Assembly (NCBI RefSeq): GCF_015706575.1
Contig: NW_024037072.1
Coordinates: 1,307,001-1,371,000 of the forward strand
DNA from: Patiria miniata
Lineage: Eukaryota; Echinodermata; Asteroidea; Valvatida; Asterinidae
Reading direction: 5' to 3'
Length of the DNA stretch: 64,000 nucleotides
Under the pieces are notes generated by a model. That model worked only from the letters and a program-made list of their open reading frames with translations. It was not told the origin of the DNA and did not search any database. The position numbers were made by a program, and so were the translations under genes. Shown one piece after another: positions 10,742-23,986 of the stretch. Numbering within the stretch: the first letter of the stretch is position 1; each line of letters begins with the position of its first letter.

Positions 10742-11210
10742 TGTAGCGTTTTCTTCCATATAATTATAGCTTAATTTGTGAACTTTTAACCCCTCGTACA
10801 TTGCCCCCAGCAACAGTCAAGTGGTGGGTAAAAGTTATGACCCTATGGTATCAATCTCCCTAATTGATTGCTTACTATTACTGAGCCAAGCCCCACTTTT
10901 ATTACTTTGTCCCTCTTACCACATTTTATCACCTAGCCACAAAGTCCATTAGTACATTCCTTTGGTCTCTAGTTTTTATTGCTTTTAAATTGGATAGTCA
11001 GCCCCACCTTACTTATTAGATTCTTCACTCACTCTCCTTTATTACTTTCTTCGCTCACTCTCCTTTCAACCATCAAACGAGACACATGTCTCCGAATTTT
11101 CTCGTGTAATTACGGTAGTCTAGTTGTTCGATTGTTAGAATAAAGTCGCTGTACGACCAACATCGTGTGTATTCCATTATTCCATCAACCAAACCCCCAA
11201 AACATATTAC
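10742..11210 (+). repeat. 5' LTR
   Basis: Begins TGTAGCGTTTTC and matches 14633-15101 across its full length. The 3' border is set where the two LTRs stop agreeing, after AACATATTAC, so the exact terminal dinucleotide is uncertain by a few bases. Confidence 0.9.
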
Positions 11211-11550
11211 ATATTCCGCCACCAACCGAAATTCAACAACTGCGGGCCGAAGTAGTGAATTTGGCATCAATGATATCCACCCTCACCAGCCGTCCACGTG
11301 AACGCAGTCGCAGCCGCAGTCAACCGCGTCGCCAACGCACTGATGACCGTAGATCAGCAGCCACGGCTACGCACGATGCAGAGTGTTGTTACCACCAGAA
11401 ATTTGGAGGTATATGGCCCACAAATGTACGCAGCCATGTTCTTATAAGGCCGGTCACCAGGAAAACGACCAAGCCGGCAAGTAGGGGCGACATGCTCTGC
11501 CGGCCGTTCCCCATCTCTATTTTATGTCACAAATCGTGTAAGGAAGCAAA
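11211..11550 (+). pseudogene. Gag C-terminal remnant
   Basis: A proline-rich start, an arginine/serine-rich stretch (RSRSRSQPRRQR) and a CYYHQKFG-type motif resemble the gag C-terminus of invertebrate Gypsy elements, in which this motif stands where other families have a zinc knuckle. Much shorter than a full gag. Confidence 0.7.
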
Positions 11551-11558
11551 AATTCCTT

Positions 11559-14500
11559 GTGAACACAGGAGCAGAGGTGAGTGTCATCCCTCCTTCATCT
11601 CACGACCGCGCCCACCGCTGTTATGGACATGACCTTCAAGCAGCTAACGCATCGCAAATCGCTACTTATGGTGAAAGGTCATTGACACTTGACATTGGGA
11701 TTCGGCGGCCATGCCGATGGGTGTTCATCGTCGCCGACGTTCAACATGCTATCATAGGAGCAGATTTCCTTCGTTATTTCAACTTTCTTGTTGACATTCG
11801 CAACTGCAGGCTAGTTGATGCTACGACCAGCTTAAGCATCGATGGAAAAGCATCAACATCGCCATTGCTCAGCCCCATCTTCAAACCGCCCACCCCATCT
11901 CGATTCGCGGACATTTTGAAGGATTTCCCCAGCATAACGCGTCCCACCTATAGTGACACTCCAATCAAACACAACGTTGCGCACCATATCATCACGACTG
12001 GTCCCCCTACAGCCGCACGCCCACGCCGTCTTGCACCTGACCGTTTGAAAGTCGCCAAAGACGAGTTCCAACACATGATGGACTTAGGTATCGTGCGCCC
12101 TTCGGCCAGTAACTGGTCCTCACCTCTTCATATGGTCCCCCAAAAGCAACCTGGGGATTGGCGTCCATGCGGTGACTATCGGGCTCTCAACAAATCCACA
12201 GTGCCTGATCGTTATCCAGTGCCACATATCCAAGACTCTACATCATCACTACATGGCACTGTGATATTTTCCAAGATCGACCTCATCCGCGCATACCATC
12301 AGATTCCCATGGCACCAGACGATATTGCTAAAACCGCTATCACGACTCCGTTTGGGCTCTTCGAATTTACCCGTATGCCATTTGGTTTGCGCAACGCCGC
12401 CCAAACGTTCCAACGCTTCATTGATGAAGTAACAAGAGGCTGGGACTTTTGTTATGCCTACATCGATGACCTCTTAGTTGCCAGTACTGATGCCGATCAA
12501 CATGAAACGCATCTTCGCCTTCTGTTTGACCGCCTCCAACAATACGGCGTGATCATCAACCCCGCGAAATGTCTGTTTGGCACAGAGTCACTGGAATTCC
12601 TTGGACATCACGTTGACCGTCACGGAGTGCAACCACTTGCTGGAAAGGTCAGTGCTATCCGTGTTTTTCCCCAACCAACAACTCTCACCAAACTCAGGGA
12701 ATTTCTCGGTCTCGTCAACTTCTACCGCCGTTTCATTCCCCAGTGTTCCCAGGTCCTCCAACCACTCACCGATCTACTTTCTAATGCCGGAAAGAAGTCG
12801 GCACCACTCCCTTGGAATGACTCTGCCACCGCTTCATTTCACGCTATCAAAGTTGCCCTCGCTAACGCCACTCTCCTTGCACATCCAAATCCAGACGCGC
12901 CTCTTTGCGTCATGACGGACGCTTCGGATGTCGCAGTGGGAGCTGTTCTTCAACAACGAATTGACAATGCATGGCAACCACTCGCTTTCTTCTCAAAGCG
13001 ACTTCAACCAGCAGAGACACGTTACAGCACATTTGGTCGCGAACTTTTGGCCATATATACCTTGCCATCCGCCATTTTCGTCACTCACTCGAGGGTCGCC
13101 AATTTCATGTGCTAACGGACCACAAACCACTCACATATGCTCACGGCACCACAACGGACAGACACTCCCCTCGCGAAATTCGCCACCTCGATTTTGTTTC
13201 ACAGTTTACCTGTGATATCAGACATGTTAAAGGTGGAGATAACCCTGCCGCAGATGCCCTATCTCGTGTCGAACTAAATGCTCTTCGCACGGACCATACT
13301 GCACTCATCGATTTCCACAAAATGGCGGAATTGCAGAACACCAGCGAGGAACTTCAACGCTTGCGCACATCGTCATCCTCGCTCACGTTTAAACAAGTTC
13401 CCCTACCATCATGTGACATTACATTAACTTGTGACATTTCTACTGGAAACGCACGTCCACGTGTTTCAGTGGAGATGCGTCGTGCAGTGTTTGACGCTCT
13501 ACACTCCCTATCTCACCCTGGAATTCGCGCCACGCAACGCCTCATCACGGTCCGCTACGTTTGGCCATGTGTTTACCGAGATGTGCGACAATGGGCAAAA
13601 TCGTGCATACAGTGTCAGCGCTCAAAGGTCCATCGCCATACCTTTACCAGATGCCCGATTTTCGCATGTTCACATTGATCTTGTTGGACCATTACCCACA
13701 TCCAATGGATGTGTATACATGTTGACCTGTATTGACCGTTTCACACGTTGGCCAGAAGCCATCCCTCTACCTGACATCACAGCTGAAACAGTCGCTCGTG
13801 TTTTTGTAACGCGATGGGTTGCCTCATTTGGTGTTCCATCGGTTATCACCACTGATCGCGGTGCCCAGTTTGAATCCGCACTTTTTCGCGCACTCACAAA
13901 TCTGCTTGGTACCGCCCGCATACGTACCACAGCCTATCACCCAATAGCGAATGGACTAGTGGAACGTTTTCATCGCCAACTGAAGTCATCACTACGGGCA
14001 CAACCAGACGCAAGCCTATGGACAGAGACTTTGCCGCTGATTCTCTTGGGAATCCAAACTGCGGTCAAGTCTGATTTCGGTCACTGTGTTGCCGAACGCG
14101 TCTATGGCACCACACTTTGCCTGCCTGGCGAATTTGTTGACAACACCACTGATACCACTGCCTTAGAGCCTACGAACTATGTTCATCGCTTGAAACGCGC
14201 CATGCAGGATCTTCAGCCGCCAACAACCCGCGCACAGCAGCGTCCCACAGTGCATTTTCCCGAGGAACTTCAGACATGCACTCATGTTTTCGTTCGTCGT
14301 GACGCAGTGCACAAACCTCTACAACCGCCTTACGACGGACCTTTCAAAGTACTCAGTCGATCAGCTAAACATTTCGTCATTGAACTGAACAATCGTCAGG
14401 ACACAGTAAGCATAGATCGCCTTAAATCTGCCCATTTGGATATAGGTCATGCTACGAATTCTGCTCTTCCCAAACCCAACCACTCTATCCCATTCCCAAC

Positions 14501-14585
14501 CTCAGACATTCCACCTCCTCGTACAACCCGCTCAGGCCGCACAGTTCATTGGCCCAAACGCTATGTCACATTCGTTCGTTCTTAA
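11559..14585 (+). pseudogene. Pol region: protease, RT, RNase H, integrase
   Basis: Domains in order: retropepsin near 11.56-11.85 kb ([19 protein letters not shown]); reverse transcriptase about 12.05-12.65 kb ([25 protein letters not shown], catalytic YIDD in [12 protein letters not shown]); RNase H about 12.85-13.25 kb ([23 protein letters not shown]); integrase about 13.45-14.3 kb with an HHCC zinc site (LSHPGIRATQRL, CIQCQRSK) and the D,D,E core (HIDLVGPLP, TTDRGAQFES, HPIANGLVERFHRQLKSSLR). The set and order are diagnostic of Ty3/Gypsy. Reading is interrupted, so it is recorded as a fossil. Confidence 0.92.
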
Positions 14586-14632
14586 GTGTTTTATCAATTT
14601 TTGTTACTTCTCACTCACTGGAAGGGGGCTCC

Positions 14633-15101
14633 TGTAGCGTTTTCTTCCATATAATTATAGCTTAATTTGTGAACTTTTAACCCCTCGTACATAGCCCCCA
14701 GCAACAGTCCAGTGGTGGGTAAAAGTTATGACCCTATGGTATCAATCTCCCTAATTGATTGCTTACTATTACTGAGCCAAGCCCCACTTTTATTACTTTG
14801 TCCCTCTTACCACATTTTATCACCTAGCCACAAAGTCCATTAGTACATTCCTTTGGTCTCTAGTTTTTATTGCTTTTAAATTGGATAGTCAGCCCCACCT
14901 TACTTATTAGATTCTTCACTCACTCTCCTTTATTACTTTCTTCGCTCACTCTTCTTTCAACCATCAAACGAGACACATGTCTCCGAATTCTCTCGTGTAA
15001 TTACGGTAGTCTAGTTGTTCGATTGTTAGAATAAAGTCGCTGTACGACCAACATCGTGTGTATTCCATTATTCCATCAACCAAACCCCCAAAACATATTA
15101 C
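14633..15101 (+). repeat. 3' LTR
   Basis: Direct repeat of 10742-11210 with about four substitutions. It abuts segmental duplication copy 2. Confidence 0.9.
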
Positions 15102-16122
15102 TAAAACCCTGGAAACTTGAACCACTTACACTTACAAACATTGCTTACAATAGAAAGTTTCTGAAAACATAGAATGACTTAATTATAAATATAAAGCAAC
15201 TTAAAAAAATGAACTTAAAAATACATGCAAGCCAAACTTTCTGCAAAGTGCGAGGTTAATGTACATGTACACACTTTCTAGCTCTATTTCACGAGCTTAT
15301 AAAATAAATTCCCTACCCAAGCTTTCCCACAAGCAACTCATTCTAAGACAATAACAAGGCCATTGAACTGCTCCATTCCTCGGCAATAATAGTTAAATAT
15401 GCAAACAATTACACAAATCTTTACAATCTTTACAAACTTTGTTTAGAGTGCAGTTAATAGCTGTTTGCAGACATTTTCATCATATTTTTGTTTTTTTAAA
15501 TATACAGCACACTCACAAAATGACTTAATTGAAAAAAAAGAAAGTGGAAATTCAGCAATGATTGAATTGATTCTTCAGGGTTCTTTTTATACATGATCTG
15601 AATACAACATGCCATGAAAATCCTTGACGCCTGATTTGTGGGTTGTTGACAACACGTCTTTGAATTTAGGCTTGCAAAAAATAAGGATTTCGGTCTAGTG
15701 ATGTGTCCGGTCAGATTGACCAGGCCAAACCATCCCGAAACATTATTTTGTAAGCCGGAATCCGAACGGAAACCAATTTGAACTCCCTAAAACCAACCTG
15801 ATCCGACCCGACAAAAATTTAAGGAAAACCAACGGAAAACATGTTGCAACCTGACACCACTTCCATGATTGTGTACAATTAAGTCTATGTAGAGTCAAGA
15901 CAATTTTAAGTATTTTCTAACAACATTGGAAATTTATGAAAAAAAGTGGCCTCAGGTTGCAACATTTCTTCCTGTTTGGTTTTATTTCGGGTTGAACTGA
16001 CTCAACACAATTAGAAGACTTAAAACGCAATACCGAAACCAACCTGGCCCGACTAAAATAATTAACAAACTTATGGCGACCTAACAGAACGTCAGTTTAA
16101 GCAAGTTTGGTCGGTTTCTGGG
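15091..16122. repeat. Segmental duplication, copy 2 (uninterrupted)
   Basis: Collinear with 3149-3381, 5009-5592 and 10212-10442. It retains the empty site for repeat A (around 15305-15310, CTTATAAAATAAATTCCC) and for the palindromic element (single TCTATG at 15884-15889). Its left edge coincides with the end of the Gypsy 3' LTR. Confidence 0.92.
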
Positions 16123-19100
16123 AATGGTATGGTTCGAAAGCGTAACTCTTCAACTTACCAGAAAGTGACGAAATTTGTCCCCAAATATCCCCAAAACAGT
16201 CAGGAGCACCAAAAAAGTACAGGCATCGTCGAAAATGTTCAAGAATCACCTGTCATTTCACATCGCTTATTTATAACTTTAAGCTTGTAATTGTAACCCG
16301 TGGTTCACCTTCATCAAGCAGGAACCAATTTCGAGTATTGATCCCCTCTGAAAGAATACACTGATTTACATTTTAAGATTTTGCATGCACAGAACTTAGT
16401 TGATTAATTAATAGTAGGCAAAGAAAATATCACAAGATTATAAATGGTAAAACTTCAAATATGCACACGAAACAATAAAAAAAAAACACAAGCAAGAATC
16501 AAAGGCAAAATTAAGTAATGTGAGTAAAAGATTAAAACAAACTGAGCTCATAAAAAAAAATAAAAAGGCGCCAAAATCTAATATCAAAGTTCTTCACAGA
16601 AGCTCCAAGGCTCGGGAAGACGATGATCAGCTTCATTGGCTGATCATCTAGGCTGTACTCATCTTGTTTACTGGTAGCACAGTAGGACCATGGGACACAG
16701 CGGTGTTCCTGCAGCACTGAGTGGACTAGGCCAGTCTAGCAGACGGCTGGTGAAGGACACTCCAGCACTTTGCCAAATTCTGGTCCTATAACAGAGAGTG
16801 GCCCACGCCATAATCAAAATTGATATTTACCAACATACTGGCGGACCTTATAATCAAATTATGGAGTTTATTAAACATCCTCAGTACTACCATAAACTAG
16901 GGTGACAGGAAACTCCTTTCTTACAATAAATCAGTTGTCAATAAGCAGAAACAATCTGCCCTTGCAGACTAATAAAACCAGGCGCAGCCACTGGCCCACT
17001 GCACAAGGCCATTTTCAATTGATTTGGTCTTGAGACGTACAAGCTTCCCAAACTTTACAGGTGGAGGAAAGTTGTTCTTGTTTCTCCAATAAAGCATGGA
17101 ACAAAATCTTTAATAAAATTAAAGTAAATGTACTCTCAATCTTTATCGCAACACAAAGCTAATACTTGCAAGTGTTGATCATATCCAACACAATGGACAT
17201 ACATGTAATTAACTGAAGCATCAAAGTTGATCATAAACTTTTCAATAAAGAAGTTAATCCTTATGAAGAATTTTCATGATTCTCACTTATTACCCAAGGA
17301 CGGTAATGTTCTTATTCTTGGGATCTATCATGCTCATACTGATGCAAATAGAATAATCAACAAGCAAAAAATGCACCCTACTTCTACAATAATATAATTA
17401 TAAAGAACTAATCAATTGTCAATTATCATACACACCAAAATTCGAAGCGAAACATATCCAATGTTTTATATCATGGTTGAAAAATAAAGCAGTCGTAAAT
17501 ATCGGAACAACTAACTTAAACTCATCATGTCTTCCTCAAATTCCTGGAAGATATCATTAAATCATGTATGACCTCAATCACTGGCTTGTTAAATGGTGAT
17601 ATGGCAAGGAGAGAAATGGCCAATATGCATGTACATGCAGTCACTCTGACCATCCAAATTTTGTTTGGTCCAGCGTGGCACTCCCCAGAGAAAACCAGGC
17701 CAGCAAGCTTATTGCAAGGTCACAAATGGTGTTCGAGGGGATTTTCTGCTGAGGCAGTCAATTGCCCCTCAGAACACATCCAACAACAGGAAAATAAACT
17801 ATCGGTATAAATTGAATATATACTAACAATAAAAAATGGAGAAAGTTTATACAAATAATTATAAAAGAAAAGAAAAGGAAATTAAAAGAAAGGAGCAGGA
17901 AAAATTAAACTAGGCTATTAAATGGAACACAATGAAAACTGAAATAGTAAATGTATATATAGTCAAATATATGTTCAGTAACCTCAGAACTAATTGAGGT
18001 CGGGGTTATATAATAATCAGCAAAAATCAACCGGCGCAGAAATTATCGTAGTTTCAGAATCCACTCCATTTTAGTCAGCTACTGCTACGAAACGGGTTTC
18101 CTGTCCCTTTACCAAGGGGTATCACCGAACGCTCTCAAAACCTCGTGCAGTCTCGAACGGTCCGAGACAGTCCACGCGCTGCAAATAAAATCTCGCTGTG
18201 TGGATCATTATCGAGTAGGCTGCGCACTGACTGGCCATATCTAAACCTCTTTTTCACTAATGTACGCCTGCGCATATATGGTCTTCTCAATTTCTCCAGG
18301 ATTTGTTGCTTATTTCTTGAGATAAGGCTCCAAAATCGTCGAAGGTAAATACTACCCAGCCTACCCTTTCTTGCTATTAAAAATAAAGAAGTAAAATCGT
18401 GTTTTCGTCCCGTGCGCACGGAGTCGAAAGAAATTAGCGGGGCTACTTTTTATGCGAGTGAAAAAAGTGTGATTCGGGCACCATCCACCATATTCGGGCC
18501 GAGTCGCGGTGCTAAATCGCGCCGACGGTCAGATGAACCGCGGGCTTAATCACGAGCTGCGCCGACACAAACTATGCCGCTTTACGGGATTGAAATACAA
18601 ATCCGATGATAACGTCACCCGAATACAATTAACTTTGTTCAAAGACAAAACTATTTTCTTTTAATCTCCATATACGGCAAACATACAGCCAATCGGAGAG
18701 TTGTAATTATCTTCGTAAAGGACTTTGAAGATGCAATAGATGTCGTCACATGCATGACCCATTATGACGTCATCATGACGCTACTTCCATTACATCTATA
18801 ACACGTCCCTGACTATGTATGTACAAAGTTTCAACTCAATCGGACCATTATTTCTCTCGATATGTTTTTAATGCTCCTTTAACATGACGTCACATGACCC
18901 GTGATGAAGTCAACATTACGTAACTCGTCTGTGCGCACATATACTATGCGTTCTTGCACTTCTTGGTATGCGCCAAGTTGGGTGTCGGTCTGATCAAACA
19001 CAGTGTCAAAATATGTAATTAAAACATCTTAATAAATCAAAAGTTCGTAAACAATCAGCCAATAACGGCATTATGACGTCACTTTGGATTGTTCAAACTT

Positions 19101-20339
19101 ATCACAAAAGCAAATCTGAATGTAGCGTGTTGCGTTCGTAATACACGTAATAATAATTTCACTTAGTAGGCACGTTCTTACAACGTTTCGGCACGTTTCT
19201 GCCACTTTGTGAACTCGTGAACGTTGTAGGCACCTTACTGCATCCTTGGGTGTGTTTGTTGCTACATTTCTGCAAACAATAACAAATATACAGAATTACA
19301 ATTGTTCTAATTTTATTACAAAATAGGGTGTTTATACAAAACAAACTGAAATGTTATCACTGGAACGGAGAGCGCTTATAATGCTCGCCGGGAATTTTTG
19401 GACGGACCAATCAGCAAATATTTTCTACAAAATAAGGTCTTTAATGTGAACGGAATCAAATTAAGTCTTTAACTTCAATTTACACTTTGTAAATTGTATC
19501 GAATAAACACCTTATGGTTATTTGTGATATGGACTTCAGCAATGTCGAAGCTCTTATGACCGGTTAATACTTGTAATGTCTCTCTTGGGTGGAAGACATT
19601 ATTAATAAAGAGTCAGATAAGATACAATATCTTACACACACTATTGTCTACTTTATTCAGGAATTTTTACATCTCAATAGAGGGCACACTTTATACGTGT
19701 GGGTTATGTGTGGGAGCTTTGTGTTTCGGACAGAGGCCCAGATGGGTGCAGTGAACTAATTCAAGTGAGAATTTCTACGCGAGCTGATTAGCGGGACACA
19801 CTCGCTGGGGTGTTCAGGGTCACTATGGGGTGAATACACGGGTAGGTTTTAGCGAGCCACATTCGCTTAATGCTCAGGGTCAATGTCGGTCGGTTTGCAG
19901 GGGTAAGGTGTGTAAGGGGAATTCGCATCGACTCCGGGAAGTCCTAAGTACATGTCCAATGGCGGTACGTGTTGAATAGCAGTGATCGAGTGCTACATGC
20001 ATTGCGCGCTATATAATAGCTAACTGACAACGTGCTGCACACTATAAGCGTGTGTCGAAGACTTCGTGGTAAGCTTCGCGCTCTGTGAGGGAACGCAGGA
20101 TCGCTGCAAGCATTACGCTGTGCATAGATTGGAATGGATTGGTTGGAAAGAAGTAATCTACGCAATTCCAAGATCTTCCGATTCAGTCCAGCAGTTATTG
20201 CTGCAGAGCATATTTTGTGAAGCACATCTTTCATCTTAATCCCTCTGTCAAATAAAGTCAAATTCGCGGGCGCGGTTGAGTAGTTCATCGAACAAAATGA
20301 CTCTCGACTATTTCACAATACATGTATATTAGGCTCCAG
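16123..20339. other. Long stretch without a recognisable gene
   Basis: No domain, exon series or transposon border was recognised. A 17-base match to 3076-3092 (AAAACAGTCAGGAGCAC) occurs near 16193. A somewhat GC-rich patch at 18060-18560 contains a 95-codon basic open frame on the minus strand (18135-18419) that resembles nothing I know. A 115-codon minus-strand frame at 19944-20288 is likewise unassigned. Between 18730 and 19085 the palindrome TGACGTCA recurs (18768, 18888 and 19075 regions), as in the repeat block near 48 kb. Possible UTR or intergenic DNA of a gene outside the window. Confidence 0.5.
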
Positions 20340-20717
20340 AACAATTCAAATTGTTTTAATTTCAAGAACATTTATTTCCATCTTTTCACAACATTTGATT
20401 ATAATACAAAATAATGTAAAATTATACTGATGGAAGCATGCTGACAAAAGCCGAAGCTTTTAACATATAACATGCACACATGTACACATACATAACAACT
20501 CACACGGTAGACGAACGTTTAGAATAAAAAATAGCACAAACAAACAATTAGAGAAAAGGACAAACAAATGTGATAATTTACAAAAGTGCAATAATAATAA
20601 CGGAAGCGTATTGAACAATAGAGGAGCAGCGGCAGAGATGACAAGATAAATAAAAAGCAAAGCAAGAGGTAAAAAGCAGGCAAATTAAACTGAGAGAAAC
20701 GAAGAAGCGGAGAAGCT

Positions 20718-21348
20718 ATGAAATATAATGGGCGAGCACATGCGTCTTATAATGATTTTTAAATCTGCCTACAGAGGATTGAGATTTGATAAGTGGGTCA
20801 AGTCCATTCCAGAGACGTGGTCCATAGAAGCGTAGGGTATTCATCGAGTAGGAAGTGCGAGTGAATGGTACATACAGGTTTTTGTGAGATCTGGTGTGAT
20901 ATTGGTGAATATATATTATTAAAGTACGATGAGAATGTGCCGGGAAGGAGCTAGATTATTGGTAAATTTATACAAGAGGATACCTGTTTGAAGTTTATTA
21001 ATATGGATGAGTGTTAGTGTGCGTAATTTGGCGAACAAAGATGCAGTGTGGTCACGGGGGAGAGACAGCTAGGGTGCAAATGCGAATTGCTCTTTTCTGG
21101 ACTTTGATTAAAGAATGGAGTTTATTTGTTGATGTGCGTGCCCAAACGATGTTACAGTAGTTCAGATAGGGAAGGATCAGTGTGTTATATAGCGTGAATA
21201 AAGTGGTGGAAGGTAAAAATGAGCGGAGCTTGGAGAGTACACCTGTGTTGCGGCTTATTACATTAGAGACGGAGGCTATGTGATGAGACCAGGAGAGTTT
21301 ATCATCGATAATGACACCAAGGAATTTCGTGGAATGAACTTTACAGAT
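20718..21348 (-). pseudogene. LINE ORF2, RT C-terminal part
   Basis: Contains KFLGVIIDDKLSW (RT motif following the palm), LILPYLNYCNIVWA and VQKRAIRICT, then NKLQTGILLYKF and YHTRSHKNLYVPF...FYGPRLWNGL, the typical CR1/L2 C-terminus. A frameshift and stop codons separate the last blocks (around 20.9-21.06 kb). It joins with 22503-23978 once the solo LTR and MITE are subtracted. Confidence 0.85.
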
Positions 21349-21353
21349 GGCAG

Positions 21354-22027
21354 TGTTGCAGTTTCTGCGCGACTGCTGACGGAATAGCCTTTCTCTGTGG
21401 TCATCGACGCACCCAAATATGACAGATGACACGTGACACAAATTTGCCTGTCCCCAATTGGGGTGTTGACTTCCCGTTTAATCTGTGTATAAATCAATAA
21501 AATGTTTTTGACATAAATTCTGAAGTGTCCGTGTTACAATAAATCAAGGATACAATGCAACGTACATAACCCAGCGTTACAAAGCACATCATTAAAAACT
21601 GTCCACAATTTGGCAAGAAATTAGACTAAAACAATCAGACTTATAAACTAAAAATATGGACTTACGACTCTGCCGAGATAACCGGCTATCCAGCGGCAGA
21701 ACTGCAACTACAAATCGGTAACTGCATGTACATTAAGTCATGTTGACATGGACAAAATGTCTTCACAAAAACAATAATGTCTGGCGAAGCTAAATACGAG
21801 CCGTTGTAGTTAACACCGCACCGTGTGCCTAAACCCGCACACGTGAACACGTTGTACATGTACAGATTGCATGACACACTTAAAGTGACCTGGAAAGTAT
21901 ACATTTTGGGCGCGCACTCCGATAAACAGTGCATCGCTAGGTGACGTCTACAGATTTAATGAATAAATTATGAAACCAAGGTCAAAGGTAAATCTACTAC
22001 AGTTTGACAATGTGCGCCTGCGTTACA
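21354..22027. mobile_element. Solo LTR (fossil) inside the LINE
   Basis: A 674-bp block starting TGTTGCAG and ending GCGTTACA (TG...CA), flanked by GGCAG on both sides (21349-21353 and 22028-22032), the 5-bp duplication expected of LTR elements. It interrupts LINE ORF2, which continues across it. A TATAAATC and an AATAAA near 21490-21500 suggest plus orientation. No internal region remains. Family not assignable. Confidence 0.7.
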
Positions 22028-22040
22028 GGCAGTACCATCT

Positions 22041-22497
22041 GGGTGCATACCTGCAAATAAACTCCCATAGACACTAGTGCTAAATGCCCGTACTTCAAAA
22101 TTCTTTTAAAAATACTCAAAACTCTCACAGGTATTCAAGCTGCACAGAAAAATGATGATCAATGTGTCATCTTTCATTTTCTTTTCAATTTATGGTGGGT
22201 TGACCATTGACTTTTCGAGATATTTTCACGCAAAGAAGACGACACCTATTTTCCCCAAAGCGGAAAAGTAGCCATCTTGAAAAACGATCCCTCCACAACA
22301 TGGCAAAATAGCGCCACTTTCGAGCCCAATAGCATCCAAAATGCTCAGAATTGGAAGCCCCAAGTCCGGGCTAGAGGTTCACTACCATATCTCTTCAATT
22401 CCCCAATTTTACGGCGCTCAGAACTCTCTAATATAGAATATTTTGAGGGTATAACTTTTATTCATGAGCTTGGCGGATCGATTTACAGGTGTGTACC
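22041..22497. mobile_element. MITE family B core, lone copy
   Basis: A 457-bp element with imperfect terminal inverted repeats (GGGTGCATACCTGCAAAT / ATTTACAGGTGTGTACC) and the 5-bp duplication CATCT at 22036-22040 and 22498-22502. It closely matches the MITE cores of the array at 58.5-63.4 kb but is not followed by the array's module, showing that the core moves independently. Confidence 0.85.
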
Positions 22498-22502
22498 CAT
22501 CT

Positions 22503-23978
22503 ATCTTCACAGCTTCATGTTGACTGGAGTTGGATGACCTACTGAAGATCATATACTTAGTCTTAGAGGAATTAAGGGAGAGCTTGTTCGCTTGGAACCA
22601 TGATGAAATTTTAACGAGCTCAAAATTCAAGATGTTGATCAGTGAAGCAAAGTTTGGATGTGAGAAGAGAATAGTAGTGTCATCGGCAAAAAGGATAAAA
22701 GACAAGAGAGGAGAACTACAGTGAAGATCATTAACGTATATAGAAGAAACAGCAAAGGGCCAAGGATAGAGCCTTGCGGCACGCCATAGTGGATTGTCAT
22801 GGGAGAAGAATTGCAGTTTTTTACTGTCTCATATTTGATAGGTAATCAACAAACACTGAAGAGCGACGCCTCTAACTCCGTAATACTCAAGCTTTGATAG
22901 GAGAATGGAATGGTCAATCGTGTCGAAAGCCTTAGAAAGATCAATGAATAAACCAACAGAGTGTAGTTTATCAGAGAGAGAGCTAGAGAGGTAATCAACA
23001 AGATGGATAAGCGCCATATCTGTGGAATACTTATTCCGAAAGCCGAATTGATGATCATAAAGAAGCTGGTGTTTGGAGAGAAAGTTTGGAGAGAAAGTCG
23101 CTTATAGATCAGCTTTTCCAGTATTTTTAAGAAGCATGGAAGGACGGAGATAAGCCGATAATTGGAAAAGTCACGGCGGTCACCAGTTTTAAAAAACTGG
23201 AGTTACCTTCGCTATCTTTAGATTAGAAGGAACGACACCAGTAAGGATAGACAGGTTGAAAATGTGCGCAAGAGGATGAGAGATGAAGGGAATGCAGGAT
23301 TTAACTACTGATGAATGGATATCATCAAACCCACAACTGGCATTTTTAAGTACATGAACAACTTGTGAGATTTCAGAAGGATCGGTGGGAGAAAGAAATA
23401 AAGAAGAGGTATTTCTATCCTGCAGATAATCTGTGAAGTGAGCATCGGTGGAAGGAATCCTGCTAGCCAGCGTTGATCCGATACAAGAATAGTAAGAATT
23501 GAAGGTGTCAGCAATAGCGGAAGGATTAGAAATAGACTGAATAGCGTTGAGGAAATTATCAGGAAGATCATCCTTCTTGTTCTTGCCCAAGATATTATTG
23601 ATCTCACGCCATGTGCTTTTGACGTCCTTCTTTGCATTGGTGAACCTGCTGGCGTAGTGGTTTTTCTTTGCCATTCTAATGACTTGAGTGAGACGATTAC
23701 GGAACGTTTTGTATCTCTGTTCGTTTGCCATTGTAGGATTACGCAGGAAGCGTTTATACAGCTTGTGTTTAAATTTACAGGACTTCAGTATTCCCCGGGA
23801 CATCCATGGCTGATTCTTCTTGCTTTTACCAACAACTTTTGTTACAAGTAAATGGTGATTTACTTGAGTGGGAAAATGGTGATTGTATAGAACAGTAAAT
23901 CGATTGAGAAAGGCGTCATATGCGGTCTCCGCATTGGCGCAATCGTAGACTTCACTCCAGTCTCTGTGCTCAATGTCA
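22503..23978 (-). pseudogene. LINE ORF2, RT N-terminal and palm part
   Basis: Reading 5' to 3' on minus: a connecting region (MSRGILKSCKFKHKLYKRF), RT motifs including [59 protein letters not shown] and the catalytic FADD (FILFADDTTILFS). At least two frameshifts split the sequence (near 23190 and 22850). Motif content places it in the CR1/L2/jockey group. Confidence 0.88.
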
Positions 23979-23986
23979 GCTTTAAA

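Larger units (their letters stand above)
10742..15101 (+). mobile_element. Ty3/Gypsy LTR retrotransposon (fossil, recent)
   Basis: A 4.36-kb element bounded by two direct 469-bp LTRs that differ at about four positions (under 1%), so insertion is recent. A gag remnant is followed by pol in Gypsy order: aspartic protease, reverse transcriptase, RNase H, integrase. A purine-rich tract (GGAAGGGGGC) lies just before the 3' LTR. It is broken: gag is short and pol is interrupted, roughly four breaks in all. The bases flanking the LTRs do not match as a target duplication. The 3' LTR runs straight into duplication copy 2 through a shared AACATATTAC. Confidence 0.95.

Noticed and set aside
18135-18419. 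Basic 95-codon minus-strand frame
   Set aside because: No homology recognised and no splice or promoter support; it stays unassigned.
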